A stretch of 64,000 nt of DNA from Runella slithyformis DSM 19594 (GCF_000218895.1 NC_015703.1:5221001-5285000); one strand, 5' to 3'; counted from the first letter of the stretch, positions 9,844-19,493 are shown. Numbers and translations: made by a program. Notes: generated from the letters alone by a model not told the origin.

Positions 9844-9877
9844 TTTGTGATTTTAGGTGGATTTTGTGGTAATTTTG
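9844..9877 (+). promoter_or_regulatory. Promoter of the acyl-CoA dehydrogenase gene
   Basis: TTTG (9844-9847) and TAATTTTG (9870-9877) with 22 bp between them; the -7 box matches TAnnTTTG exactly and the ATG follows 49 bp later. Confidence 0.55.
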
Positions 9878-9926
9878 ATGCCATTATTAGGGATAATACG
9901 ACTTACTTCAACACACTCCAAAAATC

Positions 9927-11114
9927 ATGAGCAGTACTTTATCAACAAACCTCACCCAAACCGATTTCTATCAACTGAATGACCTGCTGACTGAAGAGCA
10001 TAAGATGGTCCGGGATGCGGTTCAGCAAATGATCAACCGCGACGTGCGGCCTATTATTGAAGAATATGCCCAACGGGCGGAGTTTCCGGCACACCTGATT
10101 AAAAAATTTGCCGAAATTGGTGCTTTCGGGCCTACGCTGCCGCCTGAATATGGCGGTGGAGGCTTAGATTATATTTCCTACGGCCTGATGACGCAGGAGA
10201 TCGAACGCTGTGATTCGGGCATGCGCTCCACCGTATCGGTGCAGAGCTCGCTGGTCATGTGGCCCATCTATGCGTACGGCTCCGAAGAACAGCGTCAAAA
10301 GTACCTGCCGAAATTGGCTTCCGGCGAAATGGTGGGCTGTTTTGGCCTGACCGAGCCTAACCACGGGTCCAATCCTGCCGGCATGCTGACCTCCTTCAAA
10401 GACGCAGGCGACCATGTGGTGCTGAATGGTGCCAAGTTATGGATCACTAATTCTCCCGTGGCTGATATCGCCGTTGTTTGGGCAAAGAACGAGCAGGGAC
10501 GTATTCAGGGATTGATCGTGGAACGGGGAATGGAAGGATTTTCGACGCCGGAAATTCATAATAAGTGGTCGCTCCGGGCGAGTGTTACGGGTGAATTGGT
10601 CTTTGACAATGTCAGGGTTCCGAAAGAAAATATTTTACCCAATATTGAAGGCCTGCGCGGACCGCTCGGCTGCCTCGACAATGCCCGCTATGGAATCGCG
10701 TGGGGAGCCATTGGCGCGGCCATTGATTGTTACGAAACGGCCCTTCGGTATTCGCTTGAACGGGAACAGTTCGGGAAGCCCATCGCAGGCTTTCAGTTAC
10801 AGCAGAAAAAATTGGCTGAAATGCTGACCGAGATCACTAAGGCACAGTTGCTGGCATGGCGCTTGGGCACCCTTAAAAATAATGGCAAAGCCACGACCGC
10901 GCAGATATCAATGGCCAAACGCAACAACGTAGACATGGCGTTGCACGTCGCCCGTGAGGCCCGTCAAATGCTCGGAGGCATGGGTATCACCGGCGATTAT
11001 CCCATCATGCGCCACATGATGAATCTGGAGTCGGTTATCACTTATGAAGGAACTCATGATATTCACCTGCTGATTTTAGGGTATGAAATCACAGGCCTGC
11101 AAGCGTTTAAATAA
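9927..11114 (+). CDS. Acyl-CoA dehydrogenase, glutaryl-CoA dehydrogenase type
   Basis: A 395-residue FAD enzyme of the acyl-CoA dehydrogenase family, closest in motifs to glutaryl-CoA dehydrogenase, which oxidises and decarboxylates glutaryl-CoA to crotonyl-CoA in lysine and tryptophan breakdown. The key features I see are Arg100 in CDSGMRSTVSVQSSLV, equivalent to the substrate-carboxylate-binding Arg of GCDH, the FAD motif CFGLTEPNHGSNP, WITNSP, and catalytic Glu374 in TYEGTHDIH. Length is normal. It is a single gene with its own promoter. Glutaryl-CoA as substrate is inferred from these motifs, not from neighbours. Confidence 0.88.
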   Translation: MSSTLSTNLTQTDFYQLNDLLTEEHKMVRDAVQQMINRDVRPIIEEYAQRAEFPAHLIKKFAEIGAFGPTLPPEYGGGGLDYISYGLMTQEIERCDSGMRSTVSVQSSLVMWPIYAYGSEEQRQKYLPKLASGEMVGCFGLTEPNHGSNPAGMLTSFKDAGDHVVLNGAKLWITNSPVADIAVVWAKNEQGRIQGLIVERGMEGFSTPEIHNKWSLRASVTGELVFDNVRVPKENILPNIEGLRGPLGCLDNARYGIAWGAIGAAIDCYETALRYSLEREQFGKPIAGFQLQQKKLAEMLTEITKAQLLAWRLGTLKNNGKATTAQISMAKRNNVDMALHVAREARQMLGGMGITGDYPIMRHMMNLESVITYEGTHDIHLLILGYEITGLQAFK

Positions 11115-11185
11115 ATGTTAAGATTCCGAAAAGAATTTGTTAATTAGATATTTTAGGCAAATATTTGTCGATTAAAAACCCCACT

Positions 11186-12847
11186 ATGCGTTGGAACAAC
11201 AAGTATTTGCCTTTTTTGGGCTTGCTCATCGTTTATGTTATTGGAGCCGTTAAGATAGATATTATGGATATTGATGCGGCCCAATATGCTTCTATTGGAA
11301 GTGAAATGGCTGACAATAACCGATTTTTAGATGTTCAGTTTCGCGGCAAAGACTATTACCTCGACAAACCCCCCTTACTTTTCTGGATATCTGCCCTTAT
11401 TTTTAAGATTTTTGGGGTTTCCAATCTTACGTATCGGTTGGTACCCATTCTTTCGACGATGGTGGGAATGTTTGCGCTTTATCGCTTTTGTAAATTGTAT
11501 TATTCAGAGCGGACGGCTTACATTGCGGCTTTGGTAATGGGCAGTTGCCAAGCTTTTTTTCTGATGAATCATGATGTTCGGTGCGACACCCTGTTGACCA
11601 ACTGTGTCATTCTCTCGATTTGGCAGATCGCAGAGTACCTGAAAAGCCGTGATTGGAAACCCTTTACCCTTGGCTTTGTGTTTGCCGGGTTGGCCATGTT
11701 AGCCAAAGGCCCCATTAGTTTGATTGTGATCGGCTCGGCTTTTTTTGTGGATTTTGTCTTAAAAAGACAATGGAAGAACCTGTTTGATGGACGGTGGCTG
11801 CTTGGCATTCTCATTATTGGGCTTGTGCTATTGCCTTATTGCATTGGATTATATCGCCAATACGGTTCAGAAGGTTTATATTTTTATTTTTGGGCACAAA
11901 GTTTCGGACGCATTACGGGGGAAAGCGAATGGGACAACAGTCCCGGGTTGTTTTTTCAGGCTCACAATTTTCTTTGGAGTTTCCTTCCGTGGGTATTAGC
12001 ATTTATTCCTGCCCTGTATATGCGGATTCGAGAGGTCGTAAAAAATAGATTTGTTATTACGGAGACGGAGGAGGCCCTTTGTCTGGGCGGGTTCGTACTT
12101 CCTTTTGTGGCTCTTTCCACGGCACACTACCAATTGCCCCATTATACGTTTGTGGTGTTTCCGTTGGCGGCAGCGCTCACAGGACGTTTTTTGGATAACC
12201 TTATCGACCAACGGGAAGCAGCCTCTTTTCGATGGGTACGTATTGGGTTGATCGTTACTTCGTCGGTCATGCTCGTTGCCATTGTTGGTCTTTGTTTCTG
12301 GGCTTTTCCCCTTCAAAATATTCTCTTGTTAGCTATTGCGGGTTTAATGACCGTACTGGTTGTACAATTATATAACGACAAGAGGCCTGCATTTTCACAA
12401 TTGGTTTTTGCACCGTTTTTAACCGGTCTTGGTATTAATTTGTTGATGAACACACATTTTTACCCCACCTTAATGACCTATCAATCGGGTTCGGTTATTG
12501 GAAAGAAGGTGTTCAGAGAATATAAACAAAATCTTGACTCTTTTTATATTTATGATATGACCCCCGTCAATGAGTACAATATTTTTCACAGCGCGTTGGA
12601 TTATTATACCCAACGTACTACTCCCGTCTTACGCTCATTGCCTGAATTAAAGCAGAAGTTTGTGTCGAATACCACCCTGATCTACACCGATGAGCTGGGC
12701 TTGGCCTCAATAAATTCATCGGGGCTTCGGTATAAAGTGGTACATACCTGCCAAAATTTTCATGTCACGGGCCTAACGCTCCCTTTTTTGAACCCTGCTC
12801 TGCGGTCTACTGAGACCAAACCTCGCTATTTATTGCTGGCAAATTAA
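11186..12847 (+). CDS. Glycosyltransferase family 39-like membrane protein
   Basis: A ~553-residue integral membrane protein of the ArnT/PMT (GT39/GT83, GT-C fold) type, which transfers sugars from polyprenyl-phosphate carriers to envelope acceptors on the outer side of the inner membrane. The first periplasmic loop carries the family's acidic motif DIDAAQYASIGSEM followed by KDYYLDKPPLLFW, which are hallmarks. About 11 hydrophobic segments follow, then a C-terminal soluble part of about 110 residues. I chose ATG 11186; an in-frame TTG at 11165 would add 7 residues. Acceptor and sugar are unknown. Confidence 0.82.
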   Translation: MRWNNKYLPFLGLLIVYVIGAVKIDIMDIDAAQYASIGSEMADNNRFLDVQFRGKDYYLDKPPLLFWISALIFKIFGVSNLTYRLVPILSTMVGMFALYRFCKLYYSERTAYIAALVMGSCQAFFLMNHDVRCDTLLTNCVILSIWQIAEYLKSRDWKPFTLGFVFAGLAMLAKGPISLIVIGSAFFVDFVLKRQWKNLFDGRWLLGILIIGLVLLPYCIGLYRQYGSEGLYFYFWAQSFGRITGESEWDNSPGLFFQAHNFLWSFLPWVLAFIPALYMRIREVVKNRFVITETEEALCLGGFVLPFVALSTAHYQLPHYTFVVFPLAAALTGRFLDNLIDQREAASFRWVRIGLIVTSSVMLVAIVGLCFWAFPLQNILLLAIAGLMTVLVVQLYNDKRPAFSQLVFAPFLTGLGINLLMNTHFYPTLMTYQSGSVIGKKVFREYKQNLDSFYIYDMTPVNEYNIFHSALDYYTQRTTPVLRSLPELKQKFVSNTTLIYTDELGLASINSSGLRYKVVHTCQNFHVTGLTLPFLNPALRSTETKPRYLLLAN

Positions 12848-12849
12848 AT

Positions 12850-13223
12850 TTTTTAAGTAATTAAATACTTTATTGTCAGGTAGTTGTAGTATGGATGAGT
12901 ATTTTTGAGTACCTCTTTCCGGAAGCAGATTAAAATCAGGGTAACTGTTTTTGGACGGACTGCCGTATAAAAAAAGCCTCCTAAGTTTGCAGTGGCGTTA
13001 TCCCGTTCCATTTCCGGGAAATGGTCGGAGTATTTTCCGTTCACACTGACACCAATTCCATGTTCCGGGAATTTTTAGGCTCCCTCTGAGGGTTGAGCCT
13101 GTATGTGATTCGACGAATCGCCGTTAGAATGCTTCTGTTTACGCTTACCCGCCTTCTTTCCCTTTGGGGCAATTACAGTGAATGATCACCGGCGCTTATG
13201 GTGAGGTGTGTAAATTCTTTTAA
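12850..13223 (-). pseudogene. Decayed coding relics (two fragments)
   Basis: Read on the minus strand, 13223-13075 encodes a C-terminal-looking piece (LTISAGDHSL, then after a 1-nt shift VIAPKGKKAGKRKQK) that ends in a normal stop. The GDHSL step resembles the catalytic-His segment of small alpha/beta hydrolases. Directly after it, 13074 to about 12850 encodes a second protein-like piece (VNGKYSDHFPEMERD, then after a 1-nt loss in a T7 run LYGSPSKNSYPDFN). Neither has a start codon in a sensible place. The family assignment is tentative and the second fragment is unrecognised. Confidence 0.35.
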
Positions 13224-13493
13224 TTACCCATAAATGGGCCCAAATCAAAAAATACGTTTTAGCGCAACCATCGAAAGATAGGGTGATAAAACACGGGGGT
13301 TATTTAAAAAGTACCCCTTGGCACGAAGTTTTTATGAAACTTTGTCATACACAAACCAAAAGGAATACATTGGTTGGATCGAATCGGCATAAAACAGGAA
13401 ACGCAGAAAAAAAGCTTGCGCTACTGAATGATTGAAAAACTCATCAATAAGAAAAAAAAAGCTTGATTCCTGAAGGTAATTCATTGTATCATC
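13224..13493. other. Non-coding stretch before a lipoprotein gene
   Basis: No convincing gene, RNA or repeat found here on either strand; it continues the gene-poor patch that holds the relics to its left. Confidence 0.4.
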
Positions 13494-13961
13494 ATGAAAA
13501 TACAACATATCGTAACCCTACTCATTGGCAGTATTTTAGGCGCTTGCTCATCTCAAAACAGTCATGAATCGACAAGTGTCGCTGCCGATAATATAGCAAA
13601 AGAGATGACAGCCAATTGTTATACCTACGTCAATAACCGAGACACCGTTGAGCTGAATTTAATGCAGCTCGGAACTAAAGTCAGTGGAGAGCTGACCTAT
13701 AAATTGTATGAAAAGGACGCCAACAGAGGAACCATTGAAGGTGAAATTAAGGGGGATACTTTACTCGCCAATTATACGTTTAAATCAGAAGGGATTTCTT
13801 CATTACGTCAGGTTGCCTTTCTGAAAAAAGGAGAGGACTGGGTAGAAGGGATTGGGGATGTGGTAGGAATTGATGGAAGAGTGAACTTTAAAGACCCCAA
13901 AGCGTTACATTTCCACAATTCCTTAGTATTAAAAAAAGGCACTTGTAAATCCTTAAAATGA
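13494..13961 (+). CDS. Small lipoprotein of unknown function
   Basis: A 155-residue lipoprotein: signal peptide with lipobox ILGAC (Cys18) followed by a Ser-rich linker. The mature domain (about residues 35-153) is beta-rich and reads like a small domain with repeated strands (CYTYVNNRDTVELNLMQLGTKVSGELTYK, shortened here to its core CYTYVNNRDTVELNL), as seen in several Bacteroidota lipoproteins of unknown role. There is no operon partner within 100 bp. The name 'hypothetical lipoprotein' is as far as the sequence allows. Confidence 0.78.
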   Translation: MKIQHIVTLLIGSILGACSSQNSHESTSVAADNIAKEMTANCYTYVNNRDTVELNLMQLGTKVSGELTYKLYEKDANRGTIEGEIKGDTLLANYTFKSEGISSLRQVAFLKKGEDWVEGIGDVVGIDGRVNFKDPKALHFHNSLVLKKGTCKSLK

Positions 13962-14064
13962 CTCGGCGTATTTTTGTAAGTCTAAAGACAAAGTCGATTT
14001 GCCGTGCCTAAGAGAACAATTATCGAAAAAGCGTATCGTTCATTACCAAAATTTATAAACATCT

Positions 14065-14796
14065 ATGGATCGTTTTCGGGGATTTTTGATTGTTTTTGCC
14101 GTTTTATCATTCACAACATCCATTGCACAGGATGATGATGAGTACGATCGTTTCTCACTAAATATAGCCGGCGGCAAAAGCCTGTCGGTTCGGGAGCTGG
14201 CCACCAAGGTATTTGGAGAAACCAGAGGCGAGTTGGCCGATGATGGAATCGGGGGACAAATCATCTTCGCTTATTATCCAACCCGTCGTTTGGGTTTGGC
14301 CACCCGTTTTTCATACAATCAAAATCGAACCCGGGAAGAGGGAATAAAATTGATTGCTTCAGGACAATACGGGGTGGTGAATCCCGTCGTGGAATCGACC
14401 GAAGATTGGAATGCGCTTAGCGCCATGATCGGACCTTCGCTGCGGTTGGGTGGCCGAAGACTGGGACTGGAAGGTCGATTGCTGTTTGGATATGCGAGTG
14501 TGAACAGTCCCACGTTTGTGACAAAAGGAACTTTTCAAAACTATGATATTCGGGTTAGTACTCAATCCCAAAATGCGCGCGATTGGGCCTATGGTGCAGG
14601 CACTACCCTTAACCTGGGACTTATCGGTGGCCTGTCGTTGGTGGTCAATGCCGACGCTACGCTGATCAGTACTACGTTTAAGAGCGTAAATAATCAAATC
14701 ACCACGGCGGCTTTTCCTCCTGTTAGTCAATTGGTTGATATTGAACAAAACGTAGGGGTGCTCAACGTGACCGGCGGACTTCGATTTGCTTTCTGA
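14065..14796 (+). CDS. Outer membrane beta-barrel protein, PorT-like size class
   Basis: A 243-residue protein with a signal peptide ending in SIAQ (residue ~22) and an acidic DDDE start of the mature form. The remainder alternates short amphipathic strands with Gly turns and ends in a C-terminal phenylalanine (GGLRFAF), the hallmark of outer membrane barrels assembled by BAM. Eight to ten strands are likely, consistent with the OMP_b-brl families. No ligand or partner can be inferred. It lies between a lipoprotein and mfd. Confidence 0.78.
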   Translation: MDRFRGFLIVFAVLSFTTSIAQDDDEYDRFSLNIAGGKSLSVRELATKVFGETRGELADDGIGGQIIFAYYPTRRLGLATRFSYNQNRTREEGIKLIASGQYGVVNPVVESTEDWNALSAMIGPSLRLGGRRLGLEGRLLFGYASVNSPTFVTKGTFQNYDIRVSTQSQNARDWAYGAGTTLNLGLIGGLSLVVNADATLISTTFKSVNNQITTAAFPPVSQLVDIEQNVGVLNVTGGLRFAF

Positions 14797-14837
14797 TTTT
14801 TTAAATCTTTTTTGTCCTACATTTGTTATTCCTAAGA

Positions 14838-14868
14838 GCCGATGAGAGAAACCCCTCGTCGGCCTTTT
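14838..14868 (+). terminator. Possible terminator after the barrel gene
   Basis: A 9-bp stem (gccgatgag with ctcgtcggc, one G-T pair) followed by a short CTTTT tail. Weak T run, so termination strength is uncertain. Confidence 0.45.
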
Positions 14869-14973
14869 GCTGTTTACTGCGAAGTACATTTTTGTACAGT
14901 TCAGCAACCGGAAAACGCTAATTAAGCTATTAACTTTTAACCGCGCGGCCGCCTTTTGCGCCTAGGTACGTAA

Positions 14974-17900
14974 ATGCTTACAACTCAGGATTTTCTTAAA
15001 TTATACGCCGACGACAGTCTCGTTCAATTGATCATTAATCAGATTTCGGGCCCACAACCGCACGTTCAGGTCAAAGGGCTGGCGGGAAGTTTGGATGCCG
15101 TGCTGCCCGCCGTGGTGTATCAACATCTTCCGCGTCTGTGTCTTTTGGTAGCCAATGACCGCGAAGAAGCCTCTTACTTTCAGAATGATCTCCAAAACCT
15201 GTTGGGCAGGGAGGTGCTGTATTATCCGACTTCCTACAAACGACCGTACCATTACGAAGAAATCGAGAATGCAAACGTATTGATGCGGGCCGAAATCCTG
15301 AATAAACTTAACGTGAGTGCGCCGCACGACCTGATGATCGTGACGTATCCGGAAGCATTGTTTGAAAAAGTGATCAATAAGCGTTCGCTGTTGTCCAATA
15401 CCTTTTCCGTTAAAGTCGGGGAGCGGTTGGATGCGCAGTTTTTGCGGGAATTTTTGTTGGGCTATGACTTTGAGATCACGGATTTTGTGTACGAAGCGGG
15501 GCAGTTTTCGGTGCGCGGCGGCATCATTGACGTGTTTTCGTATGCGAGTGAATATCCCTACCGGATCGAGCTGTTTGGCGATGAAGTGGAAAGCATTCGT
15601 TCGTTCAATCCCGAAACCCAACTTTCAGTCGAAACTGTCAACCAGGTCAATATCATTCCGGATATTCAGAATAAACTGACGCTCGAAACCCGCGAGTCAT
15701 TTCTTAACTTTTTGCCTTCCAATGCTTTACTTTGGTTTAAAGACGTAGAGCTGACGCTGGAAGTCATTGAAGAATGTTATGAAAAAGCGGAAAAAGCATT
15801 TGAAACGGTTAAAGGCGGAGACATACAGTTGGTGGCCGACCCCAACACGATCTTTGAGACCCGGCGCGGTTTTCTCAATCATATCAAGTCGTTTAAAACG
15901 ATAGAGTTCGGAAAACGATTTTACAGCCCCTTTACCCCCAAAGGGGAAAATAACCTTCCCCTTCGGGGGGTATGGGGGGCTAAACCCCAGCCTTCGTTTA
16001 ACAAAGATTACAAACGCCTGATCGATGATCTATCCGAGCATCAGCATCAGGGATTTACCAACGTCATCGCGGCTGAATCATCCAAGCAGTTGGAGCTGTT
16101 GGAGCGTATCTTTGAAGAACTGGACCCCTATGTACGTTTTCGGCCCATGAATATTTCCCTGCGCGAAGGGTACATTGATGAACAGTTGAAGATCGTTTGC
16201 TATACCGATCACCAAATTTTTGCGCGTTTTCACAAATACCACGTCAAAGAAAAGTTCAGTAAGTCAAAAGCGCTGACCCTCAAAGAATTAAAGTCATTGA
16301 AGTCGGGCGATTACGTTACGCACGTAGACTATGGCATTGGACGTTTTGCGGGGATGGAAAAAGTGGATGTGGGCGGCCGGGAGCAGGAGGCGATTCGTCT
16401 CATTTACCGCGATAATGACATTCTGTTTGTGAGTATTCACAGCCTGCATAAAATTGCAAAATATACGGGCAAAGAAGGCACAGCTGTTACCATGAGCAAA
16501 TTGGGCTCACCGGAATGGGAGAATAAGAAATCGAAGGTAAAACGCCAACTGAAAGACATTGCGCAGGAATTGATCGCGCTGTATGCCAAACGTCGCTCGG
16601 CCAATGGATTTGCCTTTTCCCGCGATACATATTTACAGGCCGAGTTGGAGTCCTCGTTTTTGTACGAAGATACGCCCGATCAGGCCAAATCGACCCAAGA
16701 TGTCAAGGAAGACATGGAAAAACCGCACCCGATGGACCGTTTGGTGTGTGGAGATGTGGGTTTTGGGAAAACAGAGGTCGCCATTCGCGCGGCATTTAAG
16801 GCCGTCACCGACAGCAAACAGGTGGCAGTACTGGTACCGACGACCATTTTGGCCATGCAGCATTATAAAACCTTCAGCGAGCGTTTGACCGATTTCCCGG
16901 CGCGGGTCGAATACATCAACCGTTTCAAAACCGACAAACAGATCAAAGAAATTCTGAAAGAGGTAGAAGCGGGGAGGATCGATATTCTTATCGGCACACA
17001 CCGCATTGTCAATAAAGACATTAAATTTAAGGATTTAGGATTATTGGTGATCGATGAAGAACAAAAGTTTGGCGTAAAGGTCAAAGACCGCCTGAAAGAA
17101 TTGCGTGTCAATATCGACGTACTGACCCTGACGGCCACGCCCATTCCGCGCACCCTGCATTTCTCGCTCATGGGCGCACGCGACCTGTCGGTGATCGGTA
17201 CACCGCCGCCTAACCGTCAGCCGGTGACGACAGAGGTACACGTCTTCAATGAAGTTTTTATCAGGGATGCCGTCAGCTATGAACTCAACCGGGGCGGCCA
17301 GGTATTTTTTGTGCATAATAGAGTCAATGACATTGATACCATCGGAAATATTATCATGCGATTGGTACCTGAAGCCCGTATCGGGGTAGCGCACGGCCAG
17401 ATGGAAGGCGATAAGTTGGAAAAAGTCATGATGAAATTCATTGAAGGAGAGTACGATGTGCTTGTGAGTACCAATATTATTGAATCGGGCATTGACATTC
17501 CAAACGCCAACACCATCATTATCAACTCGGCGCATTATTTCGGCATGTCGGACCTGCACCAGATGCGGGGTCGGGTAGGGCGCAGCAACCGCAAAGCGTT
17601 CTGTTATTTATTGACCCCGCAGATTTCTCATTTGACCTCCGATGCCCGTAAGCGATTGCAGACGTTGGAAGAGTTTTCGGAGCTTGGCGACGGCTTTAAA
17701 GTAGCCATGCGCGACTTGGACATTCGTGGAGCCGGAAACCTGCTGGGGGCCGAACAAAGCGGTTTTGTCAATGACCTTGGGTATGAGATGTACCATAAGA
17801 TTTTGGACGAAGCAGTGCAGGAACTGAAACAGACAACCTTCAAGGACCTGTTTGATTTGAAAGAGATCGCGGAGCTGGTCAGAACCGATTGCCAGATCGA

Positions 17901-18336
17901 AACCGACTTAGCCATTTTGATTCCGGATCATTACGTGAAAAATATTTCGGAGCGTTTGTCGTTATATACCCGTCTGGACAACATCAGTAGTGAAGATGAG
18001 TTAAGTGCGTTTGGTGATGAGGTGACAGACCGCTTCGGCCCGCTCCCTGAGGAAGTGAAAGGGTTAATAGAGATGGTAAGAATCAGGTGGATGGCCGAAG
18101 CGCTTTTTATGGAAAAATTGACCTTAAAGAATAGTACACTGAAAGGATACTTCCTGACCTCGGGCAACGATGCTTTCTTTCAGTCTGATAAATTCGGGCA
18201 CATCATCGGCCACATCCAGCGAAATCCGCGCCGCTTTGCGCTGAAAGATCTCAAAAATAAACTGTTGGTTACCTGTACAGACGTGAAAAACGTCCCCGAA
18301 ATGCGGAGGATTTTGGAAGAATTGTCCATCGTATAG
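14974..18336 (+). CDS. mfd: Transcription-repair coupling factor Mfd
   Basis: Mfd is an ATP-driven DNA translocase that removes RNA polymerase stalled at lesions and recruits UvrA. The 1120-residue protein has the UvrB-like N-terminal domains, an RNA-polymerase-interacting domain (VDYGIGRFAGMEKV near residue 450), a RecG-type motor with Walker A GDVGFGKTE (~592), DEEQ box (~695), TATPIPRT (~720) and QMRGRVGRSN (~863), and the C-terminal TRCF domain. Oddity: residues ~319-336 (SPFTPKGENNLPLRGVWG) are encoded by a GC-rich palindromic repeat inserted in frame just before the conserved KPQPSFNKD segment. The rest is intact, so the gene is probably functional. Confidence 0.96.
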   Translation: MLTTQDFLKLYADDSLVQLIINQISGPQPHVQVKGLAGSLDAVLPAVVYQHLPRLCLLVANDREEASYFQNDLQNLLGREVLYYPTSYKRPYHYEEIENANVLMRAEILNKLNVSAPHDLMIVTYPEALFEKVINKRSLLSNTFSVKVGERLDAQFLREFLLGYDFEITDFVYEAGQFSVRGGIIDVFSYASEYPYRIELFGDEVESIRSFNPETQLSVETVNQVNIIPDIQNKLTLETRESFLNFLPSNALLWFKDVELTLEVIEECYEKAEKAFETVKGGDIQLVADPNTIFETRRGFLNHIKSFKTIEFGKRFYSPFTPKGENNLPLRGVWGAKPQPSFNKDYKRLIDDLSEHQHQGFTNVIAAESSKQLELLERIFEELDPYVRFRPMNISLREGYIDEQLKIVCYTDHQIFARFHKYHVKEKFSKSKALTLKELKSLKSGDYVTHVDYGIGRFAGMEKVDVGGREQEAIRLIYRDNDILFVSIHSLHKIAKYTGKEGTAVTMSKLGSPEWENKKSKVKRQLKDIAQELIALYAKRRSANGFAFSRDTYLQAELESSFLYEDTPDQAKSTQDVKEDMEKPHPMDRLVCGDVGFGKTEVAIRAAFKAVTDSKQVAVLVPTTILAMQHYKTFSERLTDFPARVEYINRFKTDKQIKEILKEVEAGRIDILIGTHRIVNKDIKFKDLGLLVIDEEQKFGVKVKDRLKELRVNIDVLTLTATPIPRTLHFSLMGARDLSVIGTPPPNRQPVTTEVHVFNEVFIRDAVSYELNRGGQVFFVHNRVNDIDTIGNIIMRLVPEARIGVAHGQMEGDKLEKVMMKFIEGEYDVLVSTNIIESGIDIPNANTIIINSAHYFGMSDLHQMRGRVGRSNRKAFCYLLTPQISHLTSDARKRLQTLEEFSELGDGFKVAMRDLDIRGAGNLLGAEQSGFVNDLGYEMYHKILDEAVQELKQTTFKDLFDLKEIAELVRTDCQIETDLAILIPDHYVKNISERLSLYTRLDNISSEDELSAFGDEVTDRFGPLPEEVKGLIEMVRIRWMAEALFMEKLTLKNSTLKGYFLTSGNDAFFQSDKFGHIIGHIQRNPRRFALKDLKNKLLVTCTDVKNVPEMRRILEELSIV
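15925..15981. repeat. Palindromic repeat inserted in frame in mfd
   Basis: Left arm 15925-15948 and right arm 15956-15981 are imperfect reverse complements (AGCCCC...AAAGGGGAA against TTCCCC...GGGGGGCT) with a 7-nt centre. The element is C/G-run rich, unlike surrounding mfd sequence, and its length keeps the reading frame. It looks like a mobile intergenic palindrome (MITE/REP-like) captured in a coding gene. Confidence 0.75.
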
Positions 18337-18372
18337 CTCGGGTTGCAAACATATTTAACTCAATTTTATCCC

Positions 18373-18417
18373 CCTGTAAACGAGGTTTTTATTGCCTCAG
18401 ATTTACAGGTTTTTTTT
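18373..18417 (+). terminator. Terminator of mfd
   Basis: Stem cctgtaaa/tttacagg (18373-18380, 18402-18409) with an inner partial stem, followed by eight T; 36 bp after the mfd stop. Confidence 0.85.
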
Positions 18418-18766
18418 GGGAAGTTAGGAACCAAACACGGCAGCACGGGGACATGATTGGCCGATATTATCAATTGCTGAAAGGAGACATAACGGAGGTG
18501 ATGAGTAAGGACATTATTTTCCTTCTTATGGCCTTAAGTTCGTACCGGATAGCGGCCTTTCGTCAATTCCGCATCGAAACGACCGTCAATAACCTGGTCG
18601 ATACAGACTGCTTTACCCGGCAAGCGACCGGTTAACCCGAACCGGGTATTTTGCCTTCCGACTGGCGCAGTTTGTATGTAACCTTGCAGGATAAGTTTTG
18701 AGTAACAATTCGTTAATGGTTATCTGTTGATCATAAGCAGGTTTTGTTATTCCAATTTTTCAATTA
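18418..18766. other. Intergenic stretch without a recognised gene
   Basis: Between the mfd terminator and the next terminator. A 60-codon open frame at 18453-18635 (plus) has no recognisable features. A small hairpin (accggttaacccgaaccgggt region, 18619-18640) is the only structure seen. Confidence 0.4.
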
Positions 18767-18820
18767 CAAAAGCAGAAACCCCGTTTCCAATAATTACCGG
18801 AAACGGGGTTTCTGCTTTTG
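18767..18820 (-). terminator. Terminator of the second DUF4136 gene
   Basis: Perfect 22-bp stem (18767-18788 with 18799-18820) and a 10-nt loop, 6 bp beyond the stop of the minus-strand gene. Confidence 0.88.
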
Positions 18821-18825
18821 AACGA

Positions 18826-19371
18826 TTAGCCCGGGTATTTTTCCAAAATTTTGTCTACCTCTTTCGGGAGGCGGTCAGTGATGTTGGAAGGACTGGTGAC
18901 GGCATTTTCGATGGAACCTCGCCATACCAGTTTCTTGGATCGGGCATCTACTATATCTACTACCAACGTACCATCCTGATAGGTTTCGGTGCGGGTGCGT
19001 CCCCATCCCCAATACCCGGGAGCCCAGCCGCGCCAGCCCCAGCGCCCCCATCCCATATAAGGACCGTACATTGGAGGATCCGTGACGGTTCTGGTTTTCT
19101 GTTCTACAAAAAAATGGTAACCTATCAGCATATCGGGATCCGACTCGTCTTTTCTGAGTCCTTTGTTCAGGAGTGCGTTGTCAACAACTGCTTCCACATT
19201 TTGGGTGGCGATGTCATTGTAGTACAACGGATTTTTCCCCGCTTTCACATCCGGGTCCATAAAAGCGTACGACGTATACTTGGCCAAATTAGCACTTGAC
19301 TGATTGACCTTTACGGTGGTACAACCTGCAAAGGCAATGGCCAATGCGGTTGCGAATATGATTTTTTTCAT
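18826..19371 (-). CDS. DUF4136 lipoprotein (second copy)
   Basis: A 181-residue lipoprotein: lipobox AFAGC (Cys17), then a DUF4136 domain with the opening LAKYTSYAFMDPD, central DPDMLIGYHFFVEQKT and closing DIVDARSKKLVWRGSIEN. A Trp/Gly/Tyr-rich insert near residues 103-124 (MGWGRWGWRGWAPGYWGWG) is typical of the family in Bacteroidota. Function is unknown. It shares only family-level similarity with the copy at 8071-8640, so it is not a recent duplicate. Monocistronic, with its own terminator. Confidence 0.88.
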   Translation of the reverse strand: MKKIIFATALAIAFAGCTTVKVNQSSANLAKYTSYAFMDPDVKAGKNPLYYNDIATQNVEAVVDNALLNKGLRKDESDPDMLIGYHFFVEQKTRTVTDPPMYGPYMGWGRWGWRGWAPGYWGWGRTRTETYQDGTLVVDIVDARSKKLVWRGSIENAVTSPSNITDRLPKEVDKILEKYPG

Positions 19372-19493
19372 GGCGTATTACAGTTTAATCTTTTGCATGT
19401 TCCTGTGTGCAAAAGATTATGCCGGTAAGCTTGCCGGGGAATGATGAGGAAAAACGGTCCGGTCCGGGGTAGAAATTCTCATCATTTCAGGGT

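Noticed and set aside
14941-14973. GCGGCCGC, CCTAGG and TACGTA sites in a row before mfd, looking like a cloning junction
   Set aside because: The flanks are continuous natural sequence in both directions with no vector-like DNA; chance GC-rich clustering is simpler.
18453-18635. 60-codon plus-strand frame after mfd
   Set aside because: No promoter, start context or recognisable motif; it lies behind the mfd terminator.
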